In this document: positions 16,672 to 24,565 of the stretch, piece after piece
How positions within the stretch are numbered: the first letter of the stretch is position 1
Layout: each line of letters begins with the position of its first letter
NCBI GenBank assembly: GCA_018674655.1
Contig: JABGZQ010000079.1
Span: 1-46,118 of the forward strand
DNA length: 46,118 bases
Direction: 5' to 3'
Origin: Fidelibacterota bacterium
Lineage (GTDB): Bacteria > Fidelibacterota > Marinisomatia > Marinisomatales > TCS55
The notes under the pieces: model-generated
Told to the model about the DNA's origin: nothing
Database searches by the model: none
What the model saw: only the letters and a program-made list of their open reading frames with translations
Program-made: the position numbers and the translations under genes

Positions 16672-17698
16672 CCAGGCCCGTTCTTTTAAAGAAAATCCAA
16701 GACATTACCCTCGAAAATTTCAAGTGGGGGTATATAATACTTTTTCAAAACGCCTTCCATACCACCCTTTACCATCGAAGCCTCAAAGAATCCTGATTCA
16801 AGCTCAGGAAAAAATTGGAGATGCCATATTATTATTTCCGATTATAAGTGGATTAAAAAAACAATTTCCATCATCCATCATCCATCTTCTTTGTTCAACC
16901 AAAAATAAGCACATATTTGAATCACATAAAGATGTGAAAAAAATAATGGTGTATCGTTCCGGATACAGTTTTTGGCAATCCCTTAAGGAAACACATTACG
17001 ACCTATTTTATAACCCAAAAGATCATCCTTCAATTACAGGAATTAATATTGCAAAAAAAGTCAGAGCAGATGTGAAAGTATGCATTGCTGACCGAAGACA
17101 GGAACAATATTACAATTATGGGATAACTGTAAATCAGTCAAATCATATTTTAGAAAAAAATGGCGCTATTCTCCGGGCTTACGATTTTGGTTTTAAATTG
17201 GAACCTACCATACCCAATGTCTCATTAACCGATCCAAAAGAAAAAAACCATATTTCAATAAACTTATCAGCCGGGAGCAATACCCGAAAATGGCCATTAA
17301 ACAATTGGATATCTTTGATAGATTTTATCATCAAAGAAAATGAAGAAATTGTGATTAATTTATTTAGCTTTGGTAAAGAAGTGAAACAAGGCCAAAAATT
17401 AAAAGATCGATATAATTCATTTATAAAATTATGCCAAATTGATTCCATCCTTGATGCGGGGCCGATTATTCAAAAGTCATCCCTATTAATTTCCCCCGAT
17501 ACAGCAATGGTTCATATTGCAGATGCAGTGGGGACGCCAATTGTAGGGTTATACTCTGGGGATGATCGAAATGTGGCAAGATATCGTCCTTATTGGATGA
17601 AACATAGAATTCTTCAGTCTCCCTCATTATCCATTCAGAATATTGAACCATCCGAAGTTTTCCATGCATTAAAAGAATTGATGAAAGTAAATGCCTAA
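16643..17698 (+). CDS. Glycosyltransferase family 9 (heptosyltransferase-like)
   Basis: This protein of about 351 aa is a GT9 enzyme, the family of LPS heptosyltransferases. The N-terminal domain starts RILIQAQEKIGDAILLFPIISGLKKQFP, where the G-D-A/I motif is typical. The C-terminal donor domain has SINLSAGSNTRKWP and SPDTAMVHIADAVGTPIVGLYSG, the classical GT9 signature. The start is uncertain: ATG 16643 and ATG 16652 are both in frame, inside the end of the preceding gene, and neither has a strong ribosome binding site. It overlaps the next gene by eight bases. It probably adds a heptose or similar sugar to the LPS inner core. Confidence 0.88.
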   Translation: MSNMPRHTVSQARSFKENPRHYPRKFQVGVYNTFSKRLPYHPLPSKPQRILIQAQEKIGDAILLFPIISGLKKQFPSSIIHLLCSTKNKHIFESHKDVKKIMVYRSGYSFWQSLKETHYDLFYNPKDHPSITGINIAKKVRADVKVCIADRRQEQYYNYGITVNQSNHILEKNGAILRAYDFGFKLEPTIPNVSLTDPKEKNHISINLSAGSNTRKWPLNNWISLIDFIIKENEEIVINLFSFGKEVKQGQKLKDRYNSFIKLCQIDSILDAGPIIQKSSLLISPDTAMVHIADAVGTPIVGLYSGDDRNVARYRPYWMKHRILQSPSLSIQNIEPSEVFHALKELMKVNA

Positions 17699-18785
17699 AG
17701 TTCTTTTCGAAAACCATCATCTTTATTATTTGCCTAATTTCATTCCCATTATAGAAGAAATGCGCCGGAGGGGTGAATATGAAATTGTGGCTTCTATTCC
17801 ATCGATAATGGACCAAAAAGAGAAAGATATATTTCACGCTGCATGCAAAAAATTAAGTATAGACACTGTATCTGACATTGATGAAGAATCACGTATTCGT
17901 ATATTAAAGCAGAAGAAATTTGATGTTGTTGTGGTCGGAAATGTTGGTCAGCTTAAACCCATTGTTAATGATGATGCATTGGCTGTTATGGTTTATCATG
18001 GGATTGGATTGAAACAATCTTACTATAATGATATTGATAAACGAATTGATTTGCGTGCAGTTGAATCAGAATCTCGGTTACTGGAATTAAAATCTCATGG
18101 CCATAATAATTTAGTACTTACAGGATTTACCAAATGTGACCCCCTTGCATTTAACACAGCATCTAATGAATATAATTTGGAAAAATTCGGATTGAATCTC
18201 AATCAAAATACAGTATTATACGCTCCTAGTTTTTATCCATCTTCCCTGGATGATTTGGCACCAATATTGGAGAAAGTTAGTTATGAAATCAATATAATTA
18301 TTAAGCTTCATAATTTCAGTTGGTATCAGGATCGATACATTTATCAAAGTAAGAAAATGAAAAAAATAGCCAATGAGTTTCCAAACATATATTTAGCCCC
18401 GCCTGAAGATTATAATATAATTCCTTATTATAGTTTGGCAGATTTACTTGTTTCAGATATTTCTTCAACCTTGTTTGAATTTCTGTATTTAAATCGCCCG
18501 ATCATTATGGCGGAATGTGTTAAGCTTAGGTTAAAACATCGTATTTTTAAAAAACGATTTTTTAAAAAAATGGATTTAGAGCGGATGGAAGATATTAATT
18601 TTGGTTTTCGACTTACAAACCCGGAAGATTTACCTGCACTCGTATATCATGCTCTTGAGTATCCGGATGATAAAGCGACTGAACGTTTTATTGCGCAAAC
18701 CGATTATCTATATAAAGTCGATGGTCAAGCAGCCGATCGTTTGGTAAATGCAATTGAAAAAAAATTGACGGGAATTTCAAATTGA
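17691..18785 (+). CDS. CDP-glycerol glycerophosphotransferase-like (TagB/TagF family) protein
   Basis: This 364-aa GT-B fold protein resembles the CDP-glycerol:poly(glycerophosphate) transferases that build teichoic acids. Supporting segments are the acceptor-side MVYHGIGLKQSYY, TGFTKCDPL, VLYAPSFYPSSLDD, IIIKLHNFSWYQD and the highly characteristic LADLLVSDISSTLFEFLYLNRPIIM near the C-terminus. In Gram-negative bacteria such proteins decorate LPS or capsule with glycerol phosphate or related groups. It overlaps the preceding GT9 by eight bases and is followed by a second GT9 whose TTG start overlaps its stop. The family is recognised confidently; CDP-glycerol as donor is inferred, and no tagD was seen. 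Confidence 0.8.
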   Translation: MPKVLFENHHLYYLPNFIPIIEEMRRRGEYEIVASIPSIMDQKEKDIFHAACKKLSIDTVSDIDEESRIRILKQKKFDVVVVGNVGQLKPIVNDDALAVMVYHGIGLKQSYYNDIDKRIDLRAVESESRLLELKSHGHNNLVLTGFTKCDPLAFNTASNEYNLEKFGLNLNQNTVLYAPSFYPSSLDDLAPILEKVSYEINIIIKLHNFSWYQDRYIYQSKKMKKIANEFPNIYLAPPEDYNIIPYYSLADLLVSDISSTLFEFLYLNRPIIMAECVKLRLKHRIFKKRFFKKMDLERMEDINFGFRLTNPEDLPALVYHALEYPDDKATERFIAQTDYLYKVDGQAADRLVNAIEKKLTGISN

Positions 18786-19795
18786 GGATTGGTGTGTTTT
18801 GTCCAAACTGGGTGGGCGATTCTGTCATGGCATTACCATTTTTAACTGCCTGTAAACAAGAAAATCCTGAATCAACACTCTTGGTTATATGTAAATCTTG
18901 GGTTGCACCTATTTTTGAGAATAATCCATTTGTTGATGGCATCGTTTCATTTCAAAAAAAAGATTTAAATGGGTATCGATCTACCCATAGTTCTGGTCAA
19001 AGTTTAAGGGCTCTTGATTTAGATTACTTTTATTTATTGTCTGATTCTTTTCGTTCAGCTTATTTGGCTAATAAATCGGAATCAATTCAACGGATAGGAT
19101 ATCCTGGCCAAGGCAGATCTGGGTTTTTGACTCAAATAATTCCGAGACCAATTCGAAAGATACATCGAACCGAGCAATATTTAGGCTTATTGAATCGTTA
19201 TTCTGGGGAAATAAATCTTGAACTGTCGAGTATTCAACTATTTGATGAAGAAAAATCGTGGGCCAAAGATCAATTAAATCAGTTAGGCTTCTTAAAACCC
19301 ATAGCATTTTTCCCATTTAGTGTTGCATCCTCGCGATCAATACCTCAAATAAAAGCATTAGAAATCGTTGAAAAAACGACTGAACCTATCGTTGTCTTTG
19401 GTGGAAAAGGAGATCAGGAGAGAGCGGAAATATTGGTTTCAGCCTCCCCAAAAAAGAATATAGTTACGGTGGCAGGGCATTACAATTTGAGAGAAAGTAT
19501 GGCTTTGATTTCAGAATGTAAAGGTGCAATTGCTTCCGATAGTGGGTTGGGGCATATTTCACTAAATTTGGGTGTACCAACTGTTTCACTTTTTGGTGCT
19601 GGAGATTCTGATATTACTCGACCACTTGGAGCTATCAGTAGAATTATAAATGAGAATGTTGAATGTAGCCCTTGTTTAAAAAATAAGTGTGATAATAGAG
19701 ACGACCCTCTTTTATGCCTAAATGAGGTCAGGCCTGATTTGCCTTGGGAAGTGCTAAATGAATTACTGGGTAAGACTAATCCTAATGGGGGTTAG
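18782..19795 (+). CDS. Glycosyltransferase family 9, WaaF-like heptosyltransferase
   Basis: This 337-aa GT9 enzyme is closest in look to ADP-heptose:LPS heptosyltransferase II. It begins GVFCPNWVGDSVMALPFL, as WaaF does (PxWVGDxVM). The donor domain has FFPFSVASSRS, ASDSGLGHISLNLGVPTVSLFGAG and a late Cys-rich segment ECSPCLKNKC...CL that is typical of the WaaF group. It starts at TTG 18782, overlapping the stop of the CDP-glycerol transferase-like gene (TTGA), so the two are coupled. Its 3' end overlaps the convergent membrane sulfatase-like gene by 14 bases. Confidence 0.87.
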   Translation: MRIGVFCPNWVGDSVMALPFLTACKQENPESTLLVICKSWVAPIFENNPFVDGIVSFQKKDLNGYRSTHSSGQSLRALDLDYFYLLSDSFRSAYLANKSESIQRIGYPGQGRSGFLTQIIPRPIRKIHRTEQYLGLLNRYSGEINLELSSIQLFDEEKSWAKDQLNQLGFLKPIAFFPFSVASSRSIPQIKALEIVEKTTEPIVVFGGKGDQERAEILVSASPKKNIVTVAGHYNLRESMALISECKGAIASDSGLGHISLNLGVPTVSLFGAGDSDITRPLGAISRIINENVECSPCLKNKCDNRDDPLLCLNEVRPDLPWEVLNELLGKTNPNGG

Positions 19796-21710
19796 AAAAA
19801 TGTCCCAGGTTTTTTTGGACTTTTTTTAACAATTCTTTTGTGATTTGTGTATAGTCAACACCTTCAATACTGGATATTGGTTTATCCAAAATCGTTTCGA
19901 GGTTCCCGGCTTCGATTTTCCCTTTAGATAATGTGAATTCTAATTTCCAATCCGAATCAGCGATTAGGAACTTTTTTGGACGGTTTTTTATTTCACATTC
20001 CTGCACAATAGCAAAATCTAAATCTTTATTATATTGTAATAGAGATTTTCCTGAGAACAGTTGATTGTTCGGAATGGAAACCCCCATAAAATCCATAATA
20101 GATGGCATAATGTCTGCATGGCTTGTTACTTTGTAATTGGATTTCAAGATTCCCGGTAGATGCATTACAAACGGGGTTGAAGATTGAACATTTTTTAATG
20201 AATATGAATGTGCAAAACGACCGAATTCATTGAATTCTTCTCCATGATCTCCCAGTATAACTATAATCGTATTTTCAGATTGCCCACTTTCTTTGATTGC
20301 ATCCGTTATCTTGCCAATAAGGTGGTCGGCATAAAAAGCACTGTTTTTATACCGATTAAAAACCAAGTGGGATTCTTTTTGAAGTTCTGGCTCATATATT
20401 TGATAATGCCGGTCAATGTATGGCTTGAACTTGCCAAATGATTCGGGGAAATAATAATTATAGTGTGTAGAATAAAACCAAAGGTAACTCATTGAAGGTG
20501 TTGAGGGTTCTCGACTTTTAAAATTGGTTAAAAATTTATCTACCATCATTTCATCCCATTTATATAAATCACTACGTTTCACCATAGGGTGACCTAACCC
20601 GCCACCGTATCCCGTGAATTCGTAAACGTTGTCAACTGCATCAGTAAATATATGTTTATTCATATCTGAATAGCCTAATGCTGTTGTGGTATATACATCA
20701 ATATTATATCCAAGATGATCTAAAATAGTCAAAGCGGTCGGTTGATATTCTGCTTTGTATGATGGATACCAGTAAAATGGTGTCATACCAGTTAGTATAC
20801 CAAAAGTGCCATTGCCAGTACAATTGCTATTACTGAAATGTCGGTCGCTGGAGATCCATTCACGACTAAGCCGGGAAAGGTTTGGCATAATTTCTGGTAT
20901 TTTCATGTCTGATCGCAGGCTTTCGAAAACTAGAAATACAATATTGACATTGGTTTTTTCTGCAGTAATGTTTGATATATTCCGCTTGAATTGACTCTGA
21001 GCTAAAAGGAAATCATTTTCAAAATTCCATGTAATTTTTGCTGCTTCTCTTTCGGAATCTGGTGACGTATGAATAATGGGTTTCCATACTTTGCTCATTT
21101 TAAGAACGGTATAAGAGGGGATAGAGGCCCAATATCCATTAATTCTTTCTCGATCCGTGTAGTGGAAATAGGAGAATAACAATTTTTCTACCATTGATAA
21201 ATAGATTAATATTTTAAATGCTATTTGGATATTTTGAGAGGTGAGTTCTGATCCTTTATTTCTTTTATTTTCAAATACCCAATTAGAAATAAATAAAGAT
21301 ATCCATACCCAAATACAAATGCCAAAGATTTGAATCCCTAGAGAAAAAAGGTCAGATGATCGTACGCCTAAATCCTGCATGACACCAGTTTCAAAAAGTA
21401 TTCCAAATAATTTTATATTAAAATGATCCCGATATATTGCGAGCACCTTGGCGTCAATTCCTGTAAATATATAGGTGAAGACTAAAAGGGAACTGGCCAA
21501 ATACCTAAATTTATTTTCGTCTGATTTAAATAACTTAGAAATTCCTTTGGTAAATGCTTTAATGGTAATGATTAAAAAAAGAGGCGTATTCACGGCCATA
21601 ATAATTTGGAATACACCCATTTCACCATGACTTAAATACAGAGATGTATTTACAATATAAATCGTTAATCCCAGCCAATTTAGAATATAGAAAATAGTTA
21701 ATCGTGTCAT
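19782..21710 (-). CDS. Inner-membrane sulfatase-fold protein, YejM/LtaS-like
   Basis: This protein of about 642 aa has five N-terminal membrane helices followed by an extracytoplasmic alkaline-phosphatase/sulfatase-fold domain. The domain starts NIVFLVFESLRSDM, has the nucleophile region NCTGNGTFGILTGMTPFYW and the metal motif VILGDHGEEFNEFGRFAHS. The arrangement and the NxTxxGxFGxxxGxxxFYW-like stretch recall YejM/PbgA, the LPS-level regulator; LtaS and phosphoethanolamine transferases share the fold. The start at 21710 is chosen because the frame-maximal ATG at 21773 would leave only 32 bases to the divergent gene. It could transfer a phospho-group to LPS or act as a non-catalytic sensor; the motifs look largely intact. 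Confidence 0.75.
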   Translation of the reverse strand: MTRLTIFYILNWLGLTIYIVNTSLYLSHGEMGVFQIIMAVNTPLFLIITIKAFTKGISKLFKSDENKFRYLASSLLVFTYIFTGIDAKVLAIYRDHFNIKLFGILFETGVMQDLGVRSSDLFSLGIQIFGICIWVWISLFISNWVFENKRNKGSELTSQNIQIAFKILIYLSMVEKLLFSYFHYTDRERINGYWASIPSYTVLKMSKVWKPIIHTSPDSEREAAKITWNFENDFLLAQSQFKRNISNITAEKTNVNIVFLVFESLRSDMKIPEIMPNLSRLSREWISSDRHFSNSNCTGNGTFGILTGMTPFYWYPSYKAEYQPTALTILDHLGYNIDVYTTTALGYSDMNKHIFTDAVDNVYEFTGYGGGLGHPMVKRSDLYKWDEMMVDKFLTNFKSREPSTPSMSYLWFYSTHYNYYFPESFGKFKPYIDRHYQIYEPELQKESHLVFNRYKNSAFYADHLIGKITDAIKESGQSENTIIVILGDHGEEFNEFGRFAHSYSLKNVQSSTPFVMHLPGILKSNYKVTSHADIMPSIMDFMGVSIPNNQLFSGKSLLQYNKDLDFAIVQECEIKNRPKKFLIADSDWKLEFTLSKGKIEAGNLETILDKPISSIEGVDYTQITKELLKKVQKNLGHFSNPH

Positions 21711-21805
21711 TTTGTTACTTTTATTTATGGTTGAATTTAGGATAAACAAATTAAGCGGATAAATTAATATCATGACAATAACTATCAGCGTTAATTTCTC
21801 AGCTT

Positions 21806-22534
21806 ATGAAAGCTGTAATCCTAGCTGCTGGTGTCTCTCGCCGGCTTTATCCCATGACATATGAAATGCCAAAATGTCTGATTGAGGTGGGTGAGAAACC
21901 TATCTTAGACCATCAGCTTATTGCATTACAATCAGCTGATGTCAATGACATCGTTTTGGTGGTGGGTTATTACCGGGAGGCGATTATTAATCATGTTCAA
22001 ACAAATTTCCCGGATATGAATATTGAATATGTGATAAACCACCATTATTTTGAGACCAATACAGCATATTCGTTGGAACTTTGCAAAGACGCGATAAATA
22101 ATCAATCATTTATTTTGATGAATGCGGATGTGCTATATCCCAAGGAAGTATTGAATCGCGTAATTCACGCCAACCATGGTACATCTTTAGCCGTAGAAAT
22201 CAAATCTTGTGGAAGAGAAGAGGTTAAGGTCATCGAAGGTGATGGCAATCGATTGGTTGCCATAGGAAAAGAATTGATTGAAGATAATGCATTGGGTGAA
22301 TTTATTGGTGTTGCAAAATTTTCTGCTAAGTTTTCAACTGCCTTTGGAGATTCACTTAACCGTCTTATTTCTGCGGGTGGTACAGCCGATTACTTTGAAG
22401 TCGCCATTCACCCTCTCATGTCAGAATATCCAGTCTATTATGAAGATGTATCCGATTTGCCTTGTATTGAGATTGATTTTATTGAGGACCTGAAAAAGGC
22501 CCGCGAACTTGTCAAGTCTGACTGGTTCAATTAA
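21806..22534 (+). CDS. Sugar-phosphate/choline-phosphate-type nucleotidyltransferase (LicC-like)
   Basis: This 242-aa nucleotidyltransferase starts with the pyrophosphorylase signature KAVILAAGVSRRLYP-(x)n-PKCLIEVGEKPIL. The mid segment TNTAYSLELCKDAINNQSFILMNADVLY carries the NADV metal-binding Asp, and the C-terminal EIDFIEDLKKAREL matches LicC and inositol-phosphate cytidylyltransferases better than hexose-phosphate enzymes. It would activate a phospho-compound with CTP (or another NTP) for transfer to a surface glycan. A HAD phosphatase follows eight bases later. In this region it might supply CDP-linked donor to the CDP-glycerol transferase-like protein. The substrate is unproven. Confidence 0.8.
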   Translation: MKAVILAAGVSRRLYPMTYEMPKCLIEVGEKPILDHQLIALQSADVNDIVLVVGYYREAIINHVQTNFPDMNIEYVINHHYFETNTAYSLELCKDAINNQSFILMNADVLYPKEVLNRVIHANHGTSLAVEIKSCGREEVKVIEGDGNRLVAIGKELIEDNALGEFIGVAKFSAKFSTAFGDSLNRLISAGGTADYFEVAIHPLMSEYPVYYEDVSDLPCIEIDFIEDLKKARELVKSDWFN

Positions 22535-22542
22535 TTCCCCCT

Positions 22543-23208
22543 GTGTTTCCTGATTATCTGATTTTTGATTTTGACAGTACCTTCATCACAGGGGAGTTGT
22601 TAGAAGAGTTTGCTCGTATTACCTTAAGGAATCATCCAAATAGTTTGGAACATTTAGCCGAAATTAATGAATTAACCCATGCGGGGATGGAAGGGAAAAT
22701 ACCGTTTGATGAATCATTGTCAAGGCGTATGCGCCTATTGGAAGGATCAAAACAAGATGTTCAAGAAGTAACAGAAGTTTTAAAAAAACAAATCACACCT
22801 TCAATTGAGCGTAATAAAAAATTTATCCATAATAATGCACAAAATATCTTTATTCTATCTGGTGGTTTTAAAGAAATAATTGTTCCAGTCGTATCAGAGT
22901 ATGGAATTCTGGATGAACATATTTTTGCCAATGATTTTATTTATGATTCAGATGATGCAATTATTAAAGTAGATCCTAAAAATATAATGGCCACAGGAAA
23001 AGGAAAGGTTGCCCAAGCTAAGGTTTTAAATTTTAGTGGAGATGTCCATGTGATTGGTGATGGGTTTACAGACTATCAAGTCAAATCTGAAGGACCGGGG
23101 ACTTCATTTTTTGCATATATTGAAAATGTAAAAAGAAATAATGTTTGTGATGTGGCTGATATTATTTTAAATAATTTTGATGACTATATTTCGTATCTAA
23201 TGGATTAA
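22543..23208 (+). CDS. HAD-superfamily phosphatase, SerB-like
   Basis: This 221-aa HAD subfamily IB phosphatase starts at GTG 22543. Motif I is IFDFDST (the two Asp residues are the nucleophile and acid), motif II is ILSGGFKEII, motif III includes the Lys of GKGKVAQAK, and motif IV is IGDGFTDYQ. The layout matches phosphoserine phosphatase, which makes serine from phosphoserine. It is coupled to a nucleotidyltransferase gene, so it may instead dephosphorylate a precursor of the glycan-decorating group. Family certain, substrate uncertain. Confidence 0.83.
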   Translation: MFPDYLIFDFDSTFITGELLEEFARITLRNHPNSLEHLAEINELTHAGMEGKIPFDESLSRRMRLLEGSKQDVQEVTEVLKKQITPSIERNKKFIHNNAQNIFILSGGFKEIIVPVVSEYGILDEHIFANDFIYDSDDAIIKVDPKNIMATGKGKVAQAKVLNFSGDVHVIGDGFTDYQVKSEGPGTSFFAYIENVKRNNVCDVADIILNNFDDYISYLMD

Positions 23209-23279
23209 TCAAATTTTACATTGGCCTATTTATATATTAAATTCTATTTCAATATACACGAATATTATAAGGGGGTCAT

Positions 23280-24539
23280 ATGCTACATAAAATATTATCC
23301 GAAAAAATCCCAATTTGGCAGGATGAAATTCGATCTGTTATTCAAGAAAAAGGTAATCAAAAAGTAGGAGATGTTATTGTCTCCCAACTTTATGGTGGGA
23401 TGCGTGGTATAAAAGGCCTTACTTGCGAAACTTCTGCAGTTTCAGCAGATAAGGGGCTTATCATTCGAGGATATCCTCTACTAGATATCACTCATATTTC
23501 ACCCGAAGAAGTATTTTACCTTTTATTAACCGGTGATCTTCCTAATGATGATCAATTATCTGATTTACAAGCACAGTTGAGATCTCATCAAAATATTCCA
23601 GATTATATTTGGAAAATATTAGAAGCTATGCCTAAAGATTCCCACCCCATGACTATGCTGACAGTGGCGATCCAAAGTATGCAAGTGGATAGTCTGTTTG
23701 CCAGTAAATATGATGAGGGAATTCCAAAATCAGATTATTGGAAGTGGACATTAGAAGATGGCATTCGGTTGGTGGCAAAAGTAACGGGAATAGCAGCAGG
23801 TATTTATCGCCTCCGCTTTAATAAAGGCGATAGGATCGCACCTGATAATAGTATGGATTGGTCGGGTAACTTTGCCCATATGATGGGAATTGAAGGGGAC
23901 GATTTCAAGAAATTGATGCGGCTTTACTTAATGCTTCATTGTGATCATGAAGGCGGAAATGTAAGTGCATTCAGTGGTTTAACTGTTGCGTCTGCATTGT
24001 CCTCACCATATTTATCTGTTGCGGCAGGTCTAAATGGATTGGCCGGGCCACTCCATGGACTGGCAAACCAAGAATGTCTCAAATTTGTTTTGGAGGTACG
24101 AGATCACTTTAATGGTGCACCGTCTCAAGAAGAAATGAAACAGTTTTGTTGGGATCGATTAAATAATGGTCGAGTCATCCCTGGGTATGGTCATGCTGTA
24201 CTTAGATGCCCAGACCCACGGTATACTGCCTTTATGGAATTTGGGAAAGAACATATTAAGGATGATGATGTTTTTTCTATTGTAAGTACATTGTTTGATG
24301 TTGTTCCGCCAGTACTACAAGAACAGGGGAAAGCCAAAAATCCCTGGCCCAATGTGGATGCAGCATCCGGATCACTTCTCTATTATTATGGCTTAACTGA
24401 ATTTAACTATTATACAGTGTTATTCAGTATTTCTCGAGCCATGGGGATGATTTCTCAAATGGTGATTAATCGTGCCATGGGAATTCCCATTACCCGTCCA
24501 AAATCCGTAACGACGGAATGGATAAAGTCTAATACATAG
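23280..24539 (+). CDS. gltA: Citrate synthase, mitochondrial-like type
   Basis: This 419-aa protein condenses oxaloacetate and acetyl-CoA to citrate, the entry step of the TCA cycle. It resembles the mitochondrial-type citrate synthases: YGGMRGIKGLTCETS near residue 38, the substrate His in LMLHCDHEGGNVSAF, LAGPLHGLANQE, the catalytic GYGHAVLRCPDPRY and the late Asp in FDVVPPVL. It has a strong ribosome binding site (AAGGGGG, five bases before ATG). It appears to be a stand-alone gene with a 70-base AT-rich upstream region. This subtype also occurs in other FCB-group bacteria. The long N-terminus (LHKILSEKIPIWQDEI...) is typical of the subtype. Confidence 0.93.
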   Translation: MLHKILSEKIPIWQDEIRSVIQEKGNQKVGDVIVSQLYGGMRGIKGLTCETSAVSADKGLIIRGYPLLDITHISPEEVFYLLLTGDLPNDDQLSDLQAQLRSHQNIPDYIWKILEAMPKDSHPMTMLTVAIQSMQVDSLFASKYDEGIPKSDYWKWTLEDGIRLVAKVTGIAAGIYRLRFNKGDRIAPDNSMDWSGNFAHMMGIEGDDFKKLMRLYLMLHCDHEGGNVSAFSGLTVASALSSPYLSVAAGLNGLAGPLHGLANQECLKFVLEVRDHFNGAPSQEEMKQFCWDRLNNGRVIPGYGHAVLRCPDPRYTAFMEFGKEHIKDDDVFSIVSTLFDVVPPVLQEQGKAKNPWPNVDAASGSLLYYYGLTEFNYYTVLFSISRAMGMISQMVINRAMGIPITRPKSVTTEWIKSNT

Positions 24540-24565
24540 ATCGCTTCTTACAACCTTTTTAATTA

